64,000 nucleotides of DNA, from the NCBI RefSeq assembly GCF_004795735.1, contig NZ_CP039247.1, positions 558,001 through 622,000 on the forward strand. The letters run 5' to 3'. The DNA is from Corynebacterium endometrii (lineage in GTDB: Bacteria; Actinomycetota; Actinomycetes; Mycobacteriales; Mycobacteriaceae). Below, piece after piece: positions 8,535 through 16,483 of the stretch. The notes beneath the pieces are model-generated. The model was not told the DNA's origin. It did no database searches and saw only the letters and a list, made by a program, of their open reading frames with translations. The position numbers and the translations under genes were made by a program. Within the stretch, counting starts at the first letter, position 1, and each line of letters starts with the position of its first letter.

Positions 8535-8560
8535 AAAGCCCGTCCATAGGGACGGGCTTT
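8535..8560 (-). terminator. Terminator of the 32-aa gene
   Basis: Perfect 11-bp stem (8535-8545 with 8550-8560), loop of 4 nt, followed on the minus strand by a run of five T. It is 35 nt beyond the stop of the small ORF at 8595 and closes that one-gene unit. Confidence 0.85.
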
Positions 8561-8594
8561 GATTCAAAGTGTGAGAACCGCTTACGTGCAAGGC

Positions 8595-8693
8595 TTATTG
8601 CGCGGCGCGAGGTGCCAGCACGTCCAGTGGGGTGCGGGTGCGTGCGGCAAAAGCTGCGGAAATGGTATCAAGGATGCTGTTTAGAGCCTTCAT
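8595..8693 (-). CDS. Small protein, 32 aa, unknown function
   Basis: A short ORF beginning MKALNSILDTISAAFAART and ending in VLAPRAAQ. It is supported by a full expression unit: a promoter at 8756-8784 (TTGAAA, 17 nt, TACAGT), a strong ribosome site AGGAAGAGGTGAG 6-18 nt before ATG 8693, and a terminator at 8535-8560. The N-terminal half could form an amphipathic helix (LNSILDTISAAFAA); there is no signal peptide or clear membrane segment. It resembles in size the tiny cell-wall channel peptides of corynebacteria, but I see no specific match. It lies between the accD1 promoter and the pitA unit. Confidence 0.7.
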   Translation of the reverse strand: MKALNSILDTISAAFAARTRTPLDVLAPRAAQ

Positions 8694-8755
8694 GGTGTGC
8701 TCACCTCTTCCTGATTCTCTGGCCGAGAAACTATCGAATTGCAGATTAGTAAGCG

Positions 8756-8784
8756 ACTGTACTCCTCGAGTTAACCTCTTTCAA
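8756..8784 (-). promoter_or_regulatory. Sigma-A type promoter of the 32-aa gene
   Basis: Read on the minus strand: -35 TTGAAA (8784-8779), 17-nt spacer, -10 TACAGT (8761-8756). The upstream DNA (8785-8815) is A/T-rich with repeated GTTAAC/GTTTAC elements that could bind a regulator. The 5' leader would be about 55 nt. Confidence 0.7.
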
Positions 8785-8960
8785 CTTTTTGTTAACTTTT
8801 TGTTTACTTTGTGTCTGTTCTTGCGGCTGTCCTCGTGCCTGTCCGCGTGGCCTTAGCCCGGCGGGCCGGTGGAGGCACGATGGGGCCTATGTGTTGTCAG
8901 CGCTCGAGCAGAATGTGCGCATCCAAATTGCAGCCCAAGGGCCTAGGGGCTTGAAGTCAA

Positions 8961-8985
8961 AAGAAAAAGCCCGCGTGCGCGGGCT
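8961..8985 (-). terminator. Terminator of the pitA unit
   Basis: AGCCCGCG (8968-8975) pairs with CGCGGGCT (8978-8985). On the minus strand five T follow the stem (8967-8961 region). It lies 22 nt after the stop of the small membrane protein gene. Confidence 0.8.
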
Positions 8986-9007
8986 GTTATGGATGTCTAG
9001 GGCTGGC

Positions 9008-9274
9008 CTAGTGGGCCTTGCCGGTCATGCCGGGAAATACTTCAAAGCCCGTGTAGTGGAATATAGTTTCACGGGCAATCCACAGGACGGCCACGACAAT
9101 GACGATGCCCAGGACGGCAAATACCGCGGTACCGGCGGCCTTGGCAGCGATGGAAGAATTCCGGTCGCCTTGGAGCTTGATGCCCAGGGAGAAAAGGAAC
9201 GGGATGCCCACGCCGAAGGCTAGAGCCAGGGCGGCGACGCGGGAAATACTGATGAGCATTTCTGCAATAGTCAT
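9008..9274 (-). CDS. Small two-helix membrane protein downstream of pitA
   Basis: Encodes 88 aa with two hydrophobic helices (about residues 10-32 and 45-66) joined by a short polar loop. It starts 3 nt after the pitA stop, so it is certainly co-transcribed. Its function is unknown to me; from memory C. glutamicum also has a small membrane protein gene next to pitA, suggesting an accessory role in phosphate transport. The AAGG ribosome site is about 11 nt upstream of ATG 9274. Confidence 0.8.
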   Translation of the reverse strand: MTIAEMLISISRVAALALAFGVGIPFLFSLGIKLQGDRNSSIAAKAAGTAVFAVLGIVIVVAVLWIARETIFHYTGFEVFPGMTGKAH

Positions 9275-9277
9275 AAT

Positions 9278-10576
9278 TTAGCGACCTTCCTGGGTGTGGG
9301 TGGCGGCGCCGGTGCGGGTCCCTGTGGCCGCGGCATCGCGAGCGACTGGTTCGGTGTGAACGGCATATCCGCCGTGCTCCGCGGCATCGTTGCCCGCTGC
9401 GTCGTCGCGCTCCGGGTGGTCCTTGACGTTGCCGGCGTGGACCGGGTCCTTGCGCGAGCGGATGAAGATGGCTGCGGCCAGGGAGACCAGGATGAGGAAG
9501 TCAACAACTACGCCATAGACGGGCTCGGTGGCGTTTGCGATAAGCGTGCAGATCCACCAGGTGATAAAGCCAACCAGGGCGGCCATGGGGATGGTGATAA
9601 ACCAGGCCGTTACCATGCGGCGGACCACATTCCAGTGGACCACGGCGCCCTTGCGGCCCAGGCCGGAGCCGGTGATCGAGCCGGTAGCCACGTGGGTGGT
9701 GGATAGGGCCATGCCGCCGGCGGCGGAGGTGAGCACAATCGCGGCGGACGTAGCGTCCGCGGACATGCCCTGAGGGGCCTCGATTTCCACGACGCCGCGG
9801 CCCAGGGTGCGGATGACGCGCCAACCGCCGGACAGGGTGCCCAGGGCGATGGCGAGCGCGCAGGAGATGATTACCCAGGTGGGGATGCGTGCGTCCGTGG
9901 TGGTTTCACCCGCGGCAACCAGGGCCAGGAAGATCACGCCCATGGTCTTTTGTGCGTCACCTGCACCGTGCGCCAGTGCCAGCAGGCAGGCGGTGACGAT
10001 TTGGCCGTAGCGGAACTTCTGATCGCGCTGATCGCGCTGGATCTTCTGGGTCATAGCGTAGGAGACCCGCGTGGCGATCATCGCAACGATAGCGGCCAAA
10101 ATCGGGGCCACGATGGCCGGGATGAGGATTTTGCCGGCGATGGAGGACCATGCCACGCCGGAGGCGCCCATGGCGGCGAAGGCCGCGCCGATGAGGCCGC
10201 CGAACAGGGCGTGGGATGAGGAGGACGGCATCCCCAGCAGCCAGGTAAGCAGGTTCCACAGGATGCCGCCGATGAGGCCGGTAAAGACCACGATGAGCAG
10301 CTCCACCCCATCAACGGGCACGTCGCCGGGGGCCGCAGAAAGGTTGTACGAGTCGAGGTTGACCACGCCCTTGGCCACGGTTGCGGCGACGTTGACGGAC
10401 AAGAAAGCGCCAACCAGGTTAAAGAAAGCGGCGATGGTTACCGCAACAACCGGCTGAAGGGCGCCGGTGGCGATGGACGGCGCCATCGCGTTAGCGGTGT
10501 CATGGAAGCCATTAGTGAAATCGAAGGCCAGGGCTGCGATGACCACGATGGCCAAGATGATGAACGTTGCTGTCAC
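9278..10576 (-). CDS. pitA: Low-affinity inorganic phosphate transporter PitA
   Basis: Encodes 432 aa with about ten transmembrane helices of the PiT family. Both family signatures are visible: FDFTNGFHDTANAMA near the N-terminus and a second GxxxxxTHVATGSITGSGLG in the C-terminal half, separated by a hydrophilic loop (KIQRDQRDQKF). PiT proteins import metal-phosphate with H+ or Na+. Start GTG 10576 with AAGGGG about 9 nt upstream. The C-terminal 50 residues are hydrophilic and His/Ala-rich. The upstream region contains three 11-bp Pho-box-like repeats (10763-10795). Confidence 0.93.
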   Translation of the reverse strand: MTATFIILAIVVIAALAFDFTNGFHDTANAMAPSIATGALQPVVAVTIAAFFNLVGAFLSVNVAATVAKGVVNLDSYNLSAAPGDVPVDGVELLIVVFTGLIGGILWNLLTWLLGMPSSSSHALFGGLIGAAFAAMGASGVAWSSIAGKILIPAIVAPILAAIVAMIATRVSYAMTQKIQRDQRDQKFRYGQIVTACLLALAHGAGDAQKTMGVIFLALVAAGETTTDARIPTWVIISCALAIALGTLSGGWRVIRTLGRGVVEIEAPQGMSADATSAAIVLTSAAGGMALSTTHVATGSITGSGLGRKGAVVHWNVVRRMVTAWFITIPMAALVGFITWWICTLIANATEPVYGVVVDFLILVSLAAAIFIRSRKDPVHAGNVKDHPERDDAAGNDAAEHGGYAVHTEPVARDAAATGTRTGAATHTQEGR

Positions 10577-10762
10577 AGCTTGAGACCCCTTGGAGTGTAT
10601 AAAGGGCGCGAATAGTTAACACATTAAGGCTACTCGCCGAAGTATGGGTAAATTAAAATTCCGGCAATACCGCACTTAAGCTGGGATTTTGGTGCGGGGT
10701 GCCGATTTTAAGCGTGTAAGTTGCAACATAATTCAGCAAACTAAGCAATAGGTTTGACTTGG

Positions 10763-10795
10763 GTTCATCTCCAGTTCATCTATAGTTCACTTGCC
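10763..10795 (+). promoter_or_regulatory. Pho-box-like array: three 11-bp direct repeats
   Basis: GTTCATCTCCA, GTTCATCTATA and GTTCACTTGCC are exactly adjacent (10763-10773, 10774-10784, 10785-10795). The GTTCA-N6 direct-repeat layout matches actinobacterial PhoP boxes (11-nt repeats with GTTCACC core). It lies 187 bp upstream of pitA, which reads in the opposite direction, and no gene starts just downstream on the plus strand. Confidence 0.6.
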
Positions 10796-10835
10796 TGGCG
10801 CGGTAGAAGGCGGCCAGGCACCTATTGTGAGCAAA

Positions 10836-10869
10836 GCAACATCCACATCCTCCCCTCAAGGATGTGCCC
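10836..10869 (-). terminator. Weak hairpin after the tus-linked small gene
   Basis: CACATCCT and AGGATGTG (within 10843-10866) form an 8-bp stem with a 7-nt loop, about 13 nt past the stop at 10879. The T tract is interrupted, so this is a weak terminator call. Confidence 0.4.
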
Positions 10870-10878
10870 GGCAGCGGT

Positions 10879-11076
10879 CTAATGCGCCGAAAAGTCGTTG
10901 TGCTTTGCCCGTATCAACCCGTAGGTGGCCAAGCACAGGCCGGCCGCCAGGAAACCAGGCCACAGAGCCGGTTCGGGATCAAAGAGGTTCATAATTGCCT
11001 GCACTAGGGCAAGCAGGGCAAAGAAACCCACAAACCCGATTACCGTATCCCACATCAGTGCCCGGCGTTCATTCAT
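10879..11076 (-). CDS. Small membrane protein, 65 aa
   Basis: Start ATG 11076 is chosen because TAGACT (11084-11089) lies 7 nt upstream with no ribosome site, the leaderless pattern used by many genes here. The longer open frame reaching 11250 overlaps the transporter gene and looks spurious. The protein has two hydrophobic segments (WDTVIGFVGFFALLALVQAI and WPGFLAAGLCLATYGLI) and a polar C-terminus. Function unknown. It sits directly downstream of the ABC permease gene in the same direction. Confidence 0.65.
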   Translation of the reverse strand: MNERRALMWDTVIGFVGFFALLALVQAIMNLFDPEPALWPGFLAAGLCLATYGLIRAKHNDFSAH

Positions 11077-11233
11077 GCGGGATAGTCTAGCGCGCCGGGG
11101 CGTAAGAATCGCGCGCCTCAAGGGCGCAGGCATGAAAGTACCCCGCAGCCACGAAACGAGAGGTGGGTTTAGTGACTGCGGGGTTGAAGGGGGCGGGGCG
11201 CATGGCTGCGCCGCACGAAAGCGCGCCGGGGTC

Positions 11234-12070
11234 CTAAGATTTGACGCCACCAGCAGTCAGGCCGGCGACAATGCGGTGCTGGAAGACCAGGACCATAATC
11301 ACCAGCGGGATGGTCACCAGCGCGCCCGCGGCCATGGTGGAGGCGTATGGGAACTCAAAGTTCGATGGGCCGGCGAAGCGGGCAATCGCCACGGTTACCG
11401 GTTCGGTATCCGTGTTCGAAAGCTGGGAGGCCAGCATGTACTCATTCCAGGTGGTGATGAACGCGATGATGGCGGTGGTAAAAAGCGCCGGCGCGGCGAG
11501 TGGGAGCAGCACCAGGCGGAAGGCCTGCCCCTTCGATGCGCCGTCCACGCGGGCTGCCTCCTCGAGTTCCCAGGGGAGCTGACGGAAGAAGCTGACCAGG
11601 GTGTAGACTGTCAACGGCAGCGCGAAGGAGATGTTTGGAATGATCATCGCGCGGTAGGTGCCAATCCAGCCCAAATCGCCAAAGAGCTGGAACAACGGGG
11701 TAACCAGCGCAATGCCGGGGAACATCGAGGCGGCCAGGATGATGCCGGTCACGATGCCCTTGCCCGGGAAGTTCAGGCGGGCCAGGGCATAGGCCGTGAA
11801 CACGCCAACCGCTACGGCCACCGCGGTGGTGGCCAGGGAGATGGCGAGGGAGTTGACGATCGCGGAGAGGAAGTCATTGCCGCGGTCCGTGGCGATTGCG
11901 TCACGGAAATTGTCCATGGTCACATGCGTGGGCCACGGGGTGGTGTCAAACGTGTGCCCGGAATCGCGCAGCGCCGTAATGACCATCCAGTAAAACGGGG
12001 CCAGGCCCCAGAACATGATGAAAAGGATGCCGGCGTAGTGACCCACAACGCTCATGGTGGATTTCTTCAT
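11234..12070 (-). CDS. tusG: Sugar ABC transporter permease, MalG/SugB type (TusG-like)
   Basis: Encodes 278 aa with six transmembrane helices and the EAA loop (LEEAARVDGASKGQAF) that contacts the ATPase. It follows the TusF-type permease by 12 nt and has a strong AGGAGG site 8 nt upstream of ATG 12070. Gene order and family match the LpqY-SugABC trehalose importer of mycobacteria and TusFGKE of C. glutamicum. In that system it forms one half of the membrane channel. Substrate is inferred from synteny only; maltose or another disaccharide is possible. Confidence 0.85.
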   Translation of the reverse strand: MKKSTMSVVGHYAGILFIMFWGLAPFYWMVITALRDSGHTFDTTPWPTHVTMDNFRDAIATDRGNDFLSAIVNSLAISLATTAVAVAVGVFTAYALARLNFPGKGIVTGIILAASMFPGIALVTPLFQLFGDLGWIGTYRAMIIPNISFALPLTVYTLVSFFRQLPWELEEAARVDGASKGQAFRLVLLPLAAPALFTTAIIAFITTWNEYMLASQLSNTDTEPVTVAIARFAGPSNFEFPYASTMAAGALVTIPLVIMVLVFQHRIVAGLTAGGVKS

Positions 12071-12082
12071 GATGGTGACCTC

Positions 12083-13159
12083 CTAAGCTTTCTCACCCGG
12101 TTTATTGGCTGCCGCGCCCGTGGCGGTAGCTTCCGCCTTAGCGCGGCGCTTGCGCTCCTTCTTCGCCTTGCGCTTGGCCTTTTGGTCCGTGCCGCCCACA
12201 TCGGCGCCCAGGAAGCGAATCAGGATAAACGCCACCGCGAAGATGAGCAGGAAGATGAGAGTGGACAGGGCGGAAGCGGAGTTGTAATTGCCCTGCTGCA
12301 TATCGTTGACCACCACCTGGGAGATGGTGGCGGTAGGGGAGTTGGAAGAACCGGAGATCATAATCGCTGGCAGATCAAACATGCGCAGCGCGTCGAGGGT
12401 GCGGAACAGGACCGCCACCATCAGCGCCGGGCGGACCAGCGGCAGGGTGATGCGGAAGAAGGTCTGGAGACGGGATGCGCCGTCCACGCGGGCGGCGTCG
12501 TAGACATCGCGCGGAATCATCTGCAGGCCCGCCAGGATCAGCAGCGCCATAAACGGTGCGGTTTTCCACACGTCCGCGATAATCACGGCCATGCGGGCGT
12601 AAAACGGGTCCGAGGTCCACTGGATGGGTTCGCCTATTAGCGCATTGATGATGCCGTTAGGGGCAAACATGAATTGCCACAGCTTGGCGGTCACCGCGGT
12701 GGGAATGGCCCACGGGATCAACACCGCGGCGCGGACCAGGCCGCGGCCCTTGTACTCACCGTTCATGATGACGGCCATGAAGAGTCCCAGGACGGTTTCG
12801 AGGAGGACCGTGACCACCGTGAACAACAGGGTGATGCGCACGGCGGGCCAAAAATCGGTGGCAATCACGCCGGTGGCGCACTGCTCAACCTCGCCCATGG
12901 CGTTCATGCAGCGGTTGCCCAGCCAGTACAGGTAGTTCTGCAGGCCGGCAAAATCGCCCTCGACGAACATGCCCGTCTCGGGGTCGAGGCGGCGGTTGCC
13001 TTCGAAGGAGAGGAATACCGCGCGGATAACCGGGTATCCAATGACGATGGCCAAGACCAGCAGTGCTGGGGTGACAAGCCCGGCGGCGGTATACCACTGC
13101 TTGCGTTGTAGGGCGCGGCCAGCGTTCTTACTGGACTTAGGCGTTGTTGTGGTGGACAC
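12083..13159 (-). CDS. tusF: Sugar ABC transporter permease, MalF/SugA type (TusF-like)
   Basis: Encodes 358 aa from GTG 13159 (AAAGG about 8 nt upstream). About six membrane helices; the EAA loop DVYDAARVDGASRLQTF is in the second half. A large periplasmic loop (MFVEGDFAGLQNYLYWLGNRC region, residues 65-95) resembles SugA. The C-terminal 45 residues are strongly basic (KAKRKAKKERKRRAKA). It pairs with the next permease; the substrate-binding protein gene lies 163 nt upstream, separated by a strong hairpin. Confidence 0.85.
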   Translation of the reverse strand: MSTTTTPKSSKNAGRALQRKQWYTAAGLVTPALLVLAIVIGYPVIRAVFLSFEGNRRLDPETGMFVEGDFAGLQNYLYWLGNRCMNAMGEVEQCATGVIATDFWPAVRITLLFTVVTVLLETVLGLFMAVIMNGEYKGRGLVRAAVLIPWAIPTAVTAKLWQFMFAPNGIINALIGEPIQWTSDPFYARMAVIIADVWKTAPFMALLILAGLQMIPRDVYDAARVDGASRLQTFFRITLPLVRPALMVAVLFRTLDALRMFDLPAIMISGSSNSPTATISQVVVNDMQQGNYNSASALSTLIFLLIFAVAFILIRFLGADVGGTDQKAKRKAKKERKRRAKAEATATGAAANKPGEKA

Positions 13160-13212
13160 TCCGTTACCTTTCTCAAAGTCGTGAGTGGGGGAGAACTTCG
13201 TTTATCACGCTA

Positions 13213-13256
13213 AAGGGCGGGGCAGTACCGGAAAACTCGGAACTGGCCCCGCCCTT
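13213..13256 (-). promoter_or_regulatory. Strong intercistronic hairpin between binding-protein and permease genes
   Basis: AAGGGCGGGGC (13213-13223) and GCCCCGCCCTT (13246-13256) give an 11-bp GC-rich stem with additional AGT/ACT pairing inside. It lies after the lipoprotein gene and before the permeases in the same transcript direction. In mal-type operons such hairpins protect the upstream mRNA and lower downstream expression, keeping the binding protein in excess. Confidence 0.65.
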
Positions 13257-13322
13257 GCGGCTCTTCAGACTACTTGAGCTGCCCTAACGCTGGCTGCCTT
13301 CACGCAACGAGCGTTATTGGTA

Positions 13323-14621
13323 CTAGCCCTGAGCAGACTCGATCGCGGACTTCATGTCGGCGGTTGCATCGTCCACGGACTTGCCGCTGTAGAGGGCGGC
13401 GTAGGCGTTGTCCTGGATGGCCTTGGAGATTGCGTCGTAGAACGGGGAAACCGGGCGTGGGACGGCGTTTTCCAGGGACTCCTTCAGGGCAGGGAGGTAC
13501 GGCAGTTCCTCGGCCAGGGCGGCGTCATCGTAGATGGACGCCAGGACCGGTGGGAAGGCCTTCTCGGCGAAGGACATCTGGGACTCCTCGGAGATGATGA
13601 ACTTGATGAAGTCCAGGGCGGTTGCCTTGTGCTCCGAGTTGATGTTGATGCCGTTGTTGTAGCCACCCAGGGTGGATACGCCTACGCCGTCCTTGCCGAC
13701 CAGGGGCTGTACCTCAACGTTCTTCGCGTTGGAGCCCTTGGAGCCGTCAGCGTCGAGGGCGGAATCAAACATGTATGGCCAGTTGATTGCGAATGCGGTA
13801 TCGCCGCGCAGGAAGGCCTGCTCGGTCTCGGCCTCGGTAGCCTCCTGGGATTCAGGGGAGATGGTCTCATCCTCCACGGCATCGACCAGGGCCTGCAGGC
13901 CCTCCTTGGACTCGGCGGAATCCACGTTAGGGGACTGGTCATCATTCAAGACGGACCCGCCCCAGCCCTCCATGAAGCCGGCGGTGTTCACGGTAATGCC
14001 CTCATACTGGGACAACTGGGTGATAAGGCAGTTCTGGTCATCCTGCAGCGCCTCGCAGGCGGAGCGGACATCCTCGAAGTTGTTGACCGGCTCCGGGGCC
14101 AAGTCGGTGTTGCGGAAGAGCAGCTGACCGTTGGTGTTCTGCGGCAGGGCGTAGAGGGTGTCATTGTAGGTGGCGGAGTCCACGGTTGGCTGCAGCAGTC
14201 CGGAGGTATCTACGGCAAAGTCGCCCTCCAGCGGTACCAGCCAGCCCTGGGCGGCGAAGTAGCCGGTCCAGATGACGTCCAGCGCCATGACGTCATACTC
14301 GGCGTTGCCCGCCTCGAGGGACTGGACCAGGGTATTGCGCTGGTCGCCGGACTCGTTGCCCAAGTCATGGATGGTGACCTGCTCATCCGGGTGATCGGCG
14401 TTCCATGCATCGACGATTGGCTGGATCTTGTCCAGATCGTTCGATCCCATGGCGAAGGTGATGGGGCCGCGGCCGTCAGCGTTTTCTACCTCTGCAGCAC
14501 CATTGGCGCCGGAGGCGCCGTCAGTGGACTCAGAGGAGGAACAAGCTGCCAGGGTAAGGGCGGCGATAGCGGTGGTTGCCACTGCGCCCTTTCGAGCGGT
14601 GCGAAGGAAAGATTTCTTCAT
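13323..14621 (-). CDS. tusE: Sugar-binding lipoprotein of the ABC transporter (TusE/LpqY-like)
   Basis: Encodes 432 aa from ATG 14621, supported by GGGAGA 5 nt upstream; the open frame extends further but without a ribosome site. A lipoprotein signal peptide ends in the lipobox LTLAAC (Cys about 27), followed by a Ser/Thr/Gly-rich linker and a family-1 solute-binding fold (YDVMALDVIWTGYFAAQGWLVPL, YALPQNTNGQLLFRN). It would capture a disaccharide, probably trehalose released during mycolate transfer, at the outer face of the membrane. In C. glutamicum a further membrane-protein gene lies between the tusE and tusF genes; here only a hairpin does. Confidence 0.88.
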   Translation of the reverse strand: MKKSFLRTARKGAVATTAIAALTLAACSSSESTDGASGANGAAEVENADGRGPITFAMGSNDLDKIQPIVDAWNADHPDEQVTIHDLGNESGDQRNTLVQSLEAGNAEYDVMALDVIWTGYFAAQGWLVPLEGDFAVDTSGLLQPTVDSATYNDTLYALPQNTNGQLLFRNTDLAPEPVNNFEDVRSACEALQDDQNCLITQLSQYEGITVNTAGFMEGWGGSVLNDDQSPNVDSAESKEGLQALVDAVEDETISPESQEATEAETEQAFLRGDTAFAINWPYMFDSALDADGSKGSNAKNVEVQPLVGKDGVGVSTLGGYNNGININSEHKATALDFIKFIISEESQMSFAEKAFPPVLASIYDDAALAEELPYLPALKESLENAVPRPVSPFYDAISKAIQDNAYAALYSGKSVDDATADMKSAIESAQG

Positions 14622-14735
14622 TGTTCTCCCTTGATTAGTATCGGTCATTCTAATGTAGAGCAATCCACATCACAGAGGGCTCATTCTTCCGATTTCACCA
14701 CTATAAGGGGGTGGGATTTCGGTCAGCGGCCTGCA

Positions 14736-15740
14736 CTACGGTGTGATTCGGTTGCCCGTTTCCGGGTCGAAACGCAGGGCCTGTGAGGGGTCAAATGCCG
14801 CCGTGACCGTATCTCCGCGGCGAGGCATATTGGCCATATCGGCGCGGGTCACAAAGCTCTGATCCTCAGCGGTGAAGTACACGTAGGCCTCGGCGCCGAG
14901 CTCTTCCACGATCGTCACGGTGCCGGTGACGGAATCCCAGCCGGAGGGGACCTCGGACGCAAGGCGCATGTTTTCCGGGCGCACGCCCAAGCGCGCGCCG
15001 GCATGGTCGAAGAGGTTCATGGCAGGCGACCCAATGAAGCCCGCCACGAATTCATTGGCCGGCGCGTCGTAGAGCTCGCGCGGGGAGGCCACCTGCTGCA
15101 GGACGCCGTCCTTGAGCACGGCCACGCGGTCACCCATGGTCATTGCCTCGACCTGATCGTGCGTGACGTAGACGGTGGTAGTGCCCAGGCGCTGCTGCAG
15201 CGCGGCCAGCTCGGAGCGGGTCTGCACGCGCAGCTTAGCGTCTAGGTTGGACAGCGGCTCGTCCATCAAAAACACCTTGGGATTGCGCACGATCGCGCGT
15301 CCCATGGCCACACGCTGGCGCTGACCGCCGGAAAGGTCTTTAGGCTTGCGGTCCAGGTAAGGGGTGAGGTCCAGGATTTCCGCGGCCTCACGCACCTTGG
15401 CGTCGATCTCTTCCTTGGGCATCTTGGCCAGCTTGAGTGCAAAACCCATGTTTTGGGCCACGGTCAGGTGGGGGTACAGGGCGTAGTTCTGAAACACCAT
15501 GGCGATGTCACGCTCGCCGGGCTCCAAACCGGTGACATCCTTGTCATCAATTAGGATGGCGCCGCTGGTGACGGGCTCAAGGCCCGCAAGGGAGCGCAAC
15601 GTGGTGGACTTGCCACAGCCGGACGGGCCCACGAGGACCAGAAATTCACCGTCGGCGATGTCCAAGTTGAGGTCCTTCACGGAGGGTTCCTCGGCGCCAG
15701 GGTATTGGATGACTACGTTGTTGAATGTGACCTTTGCCAT
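14736..15740 (-). CDS. tusK: Sugar ABC transporter ATPase, MalK/SugC type (TusK-like)
   Basis: Encodes 334 aa. Walker A GPSGCGKST (about residues 38-46), Q-loop FQNYALYP, signature LSGGQRQR, Walker B VFLMDEPLSNLD and H-loop VTHDQ are all present; the C-terminal TOBE/regulatory domain is shorter than in E. coli MalK. A TACATT box (15748-15753) lies 7 nt before ATG 15740 with no ribosome site, indicating a leaderless start. The divergent birA promoter is only 10 bp away, so the two promoters overlap. Confidence 0.9.
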   Translation of the reverse strand: MAKVTFNNVVIQYPGAEEPSVKDLNLDIADGEFLVLVGPSGCGKSTTLRSLAGLEPVTSGAILIDDKDVTGLEPGERDIAMVFQNYALYPHLTVAQNMGFALKLAKMPKEEIDAKVREAAEILDLTPYLDRKPKDLSGGQRQRVAMGRAIVRNPKVFLMDEPLSNLDAKLRVQTRSELAALQQRLGTTTVYVTHDQVEAMTMGDRVAVLKDGVLQQVASPRELYDAPANEFVAGFIGSPAMNLFDHAGARLGVRPENMRLASEVPSGWDSVTGTVTIVEELGAEAYVYFTAEDQSFVTRADMANMPRRGDTVTAAFDPSQALRFDPETGNRITP

Positions 15741-15776
15741 GCAGCTTAATGTAACACCCTGGGTAGGCTGTAGGGC
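15741..15776. promoter_or_regulatory. 36-bp divergent leaderless promoter pair (tusK and birA)
   Basis: The two start codons are separated by 36 bp. tusK has -10 TACATT (complement at 15748-15753) and birA has -10 TAGGCT (15764-15769), each 7 nt from its start codon. The -35 region of either promoter overlaps the start site of the other, so RNA polymerase could not occupy both at once. Confidence 0.65.
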
Positions 15777-16460
15777 GTGAAATGGTTGAAGGAATACGTG
15801 GACCTATGCGCCTCCACCAACGCCGAGCTGCTGGAACGCGAGACTCTCAAAGACGGCGCGGCGCTTATTGCACGAGGCCAAACGGGGGCACGGGGGCGGC
15901 TCGGGCGGCAATGGGCCTCGCCGGCGGGCACGCAGGCCATTATTTCTGTGGGTTTGCTACCCCAAGACGTGTCACGCTTCGGGCTCCTGCCCCTGGCCGC
16001 GGGTTTGGCCCTGACGGATGCGTTGCCCGGCGTGGGGCTCAAATGGCCCAATGACGGCCTCGTGGAGGGAAAGAAGATAGCCGGCATTTTGTGCGAGGCC
16101 GCCGCCGATGCTGCCTCCCCATGCGGCATGCGCGTGGTCATCGGCATGGGCATTAATGTCACGGACGCCCCGCTTGATACCGCAACCTGCGTGCAACATC
16201 TGGGGTGGGGGCTAAGCGTCGAGGAGGTGGTCCACAGGGTGCTTGGCGCCCTGTCGGTGCGGGTGGAACAGTGGGCGGCGGGCCGCGACATTGTTCAGGA
16301 GTATTCCCAGGTGTGCACCAGCGTGGGGCAGCGCGTGCGTTTGCAGGCCCCGGGCGGCGATGTAGTAGGCAAGGTGGATCGCATCTCTTCCGACGGCTCC
16401 CTCATCATCGCCGGTAAATCCTACTCCGCCGGGGACGTCACCCACCTGCGTCCGGCCTGA
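15777..16460 (+). CDS. birA: Biotin-protein ligase BirA, monofunctional
   Basis: Encodes 227 aa. It has the biotinyl-AMP site GARGRLGRQWAS (GRGRxGRxW pattern, about residues 36-47), KWPNDGLVEGKKIAGIL, and a small C-terminal domain with SDGSLIIAG. There is no N-terminal helix-turn-helix, so it cannot repress biotin genes as E. coli BirA does. It attaches biotin to AccBC and pyruvate carboxylase. GTG 15777 follows TAGGCT by 7 nt (leaderless). Confidence 0.92.
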   Translation: MKWLKEYVDLCASTNAELLERETLKDGAALIARGQTGARGRLGRQWASPAGTQAIISVGLLPQDVSRFGLLPLAAGLALTDALPGVGLKWPNDGLVEGKKIAGILCEAAADAASPCGMRVVIGMGINVTDAPLDTATCVQHLGWGLSVEEVVHRVLGALSVRVEQWAAGRDIVQEYSQVCTSVGQRVRLQAPGGDVVGKVDRISSDGSLIIAGKSYSAGDVTHLRPA

Positions 16461-16483
16461 AAGCAGCTAGTAGGATGGGGCCC

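Noticed and set aside
10925..12640. Plus-strand open frame of 571 codons
   Set aside because: It is antisense to two clear ABC permease genes; the sequence is Arg/Gly/His-rich with no recognisable protein, an artefact of high-GC codon bias.
13317..14786. Plus-strand open frame of 489 codons
   Set aside because: Fully antisense to the binding-lipoprotein gene; no ribosome site or family resemblance.
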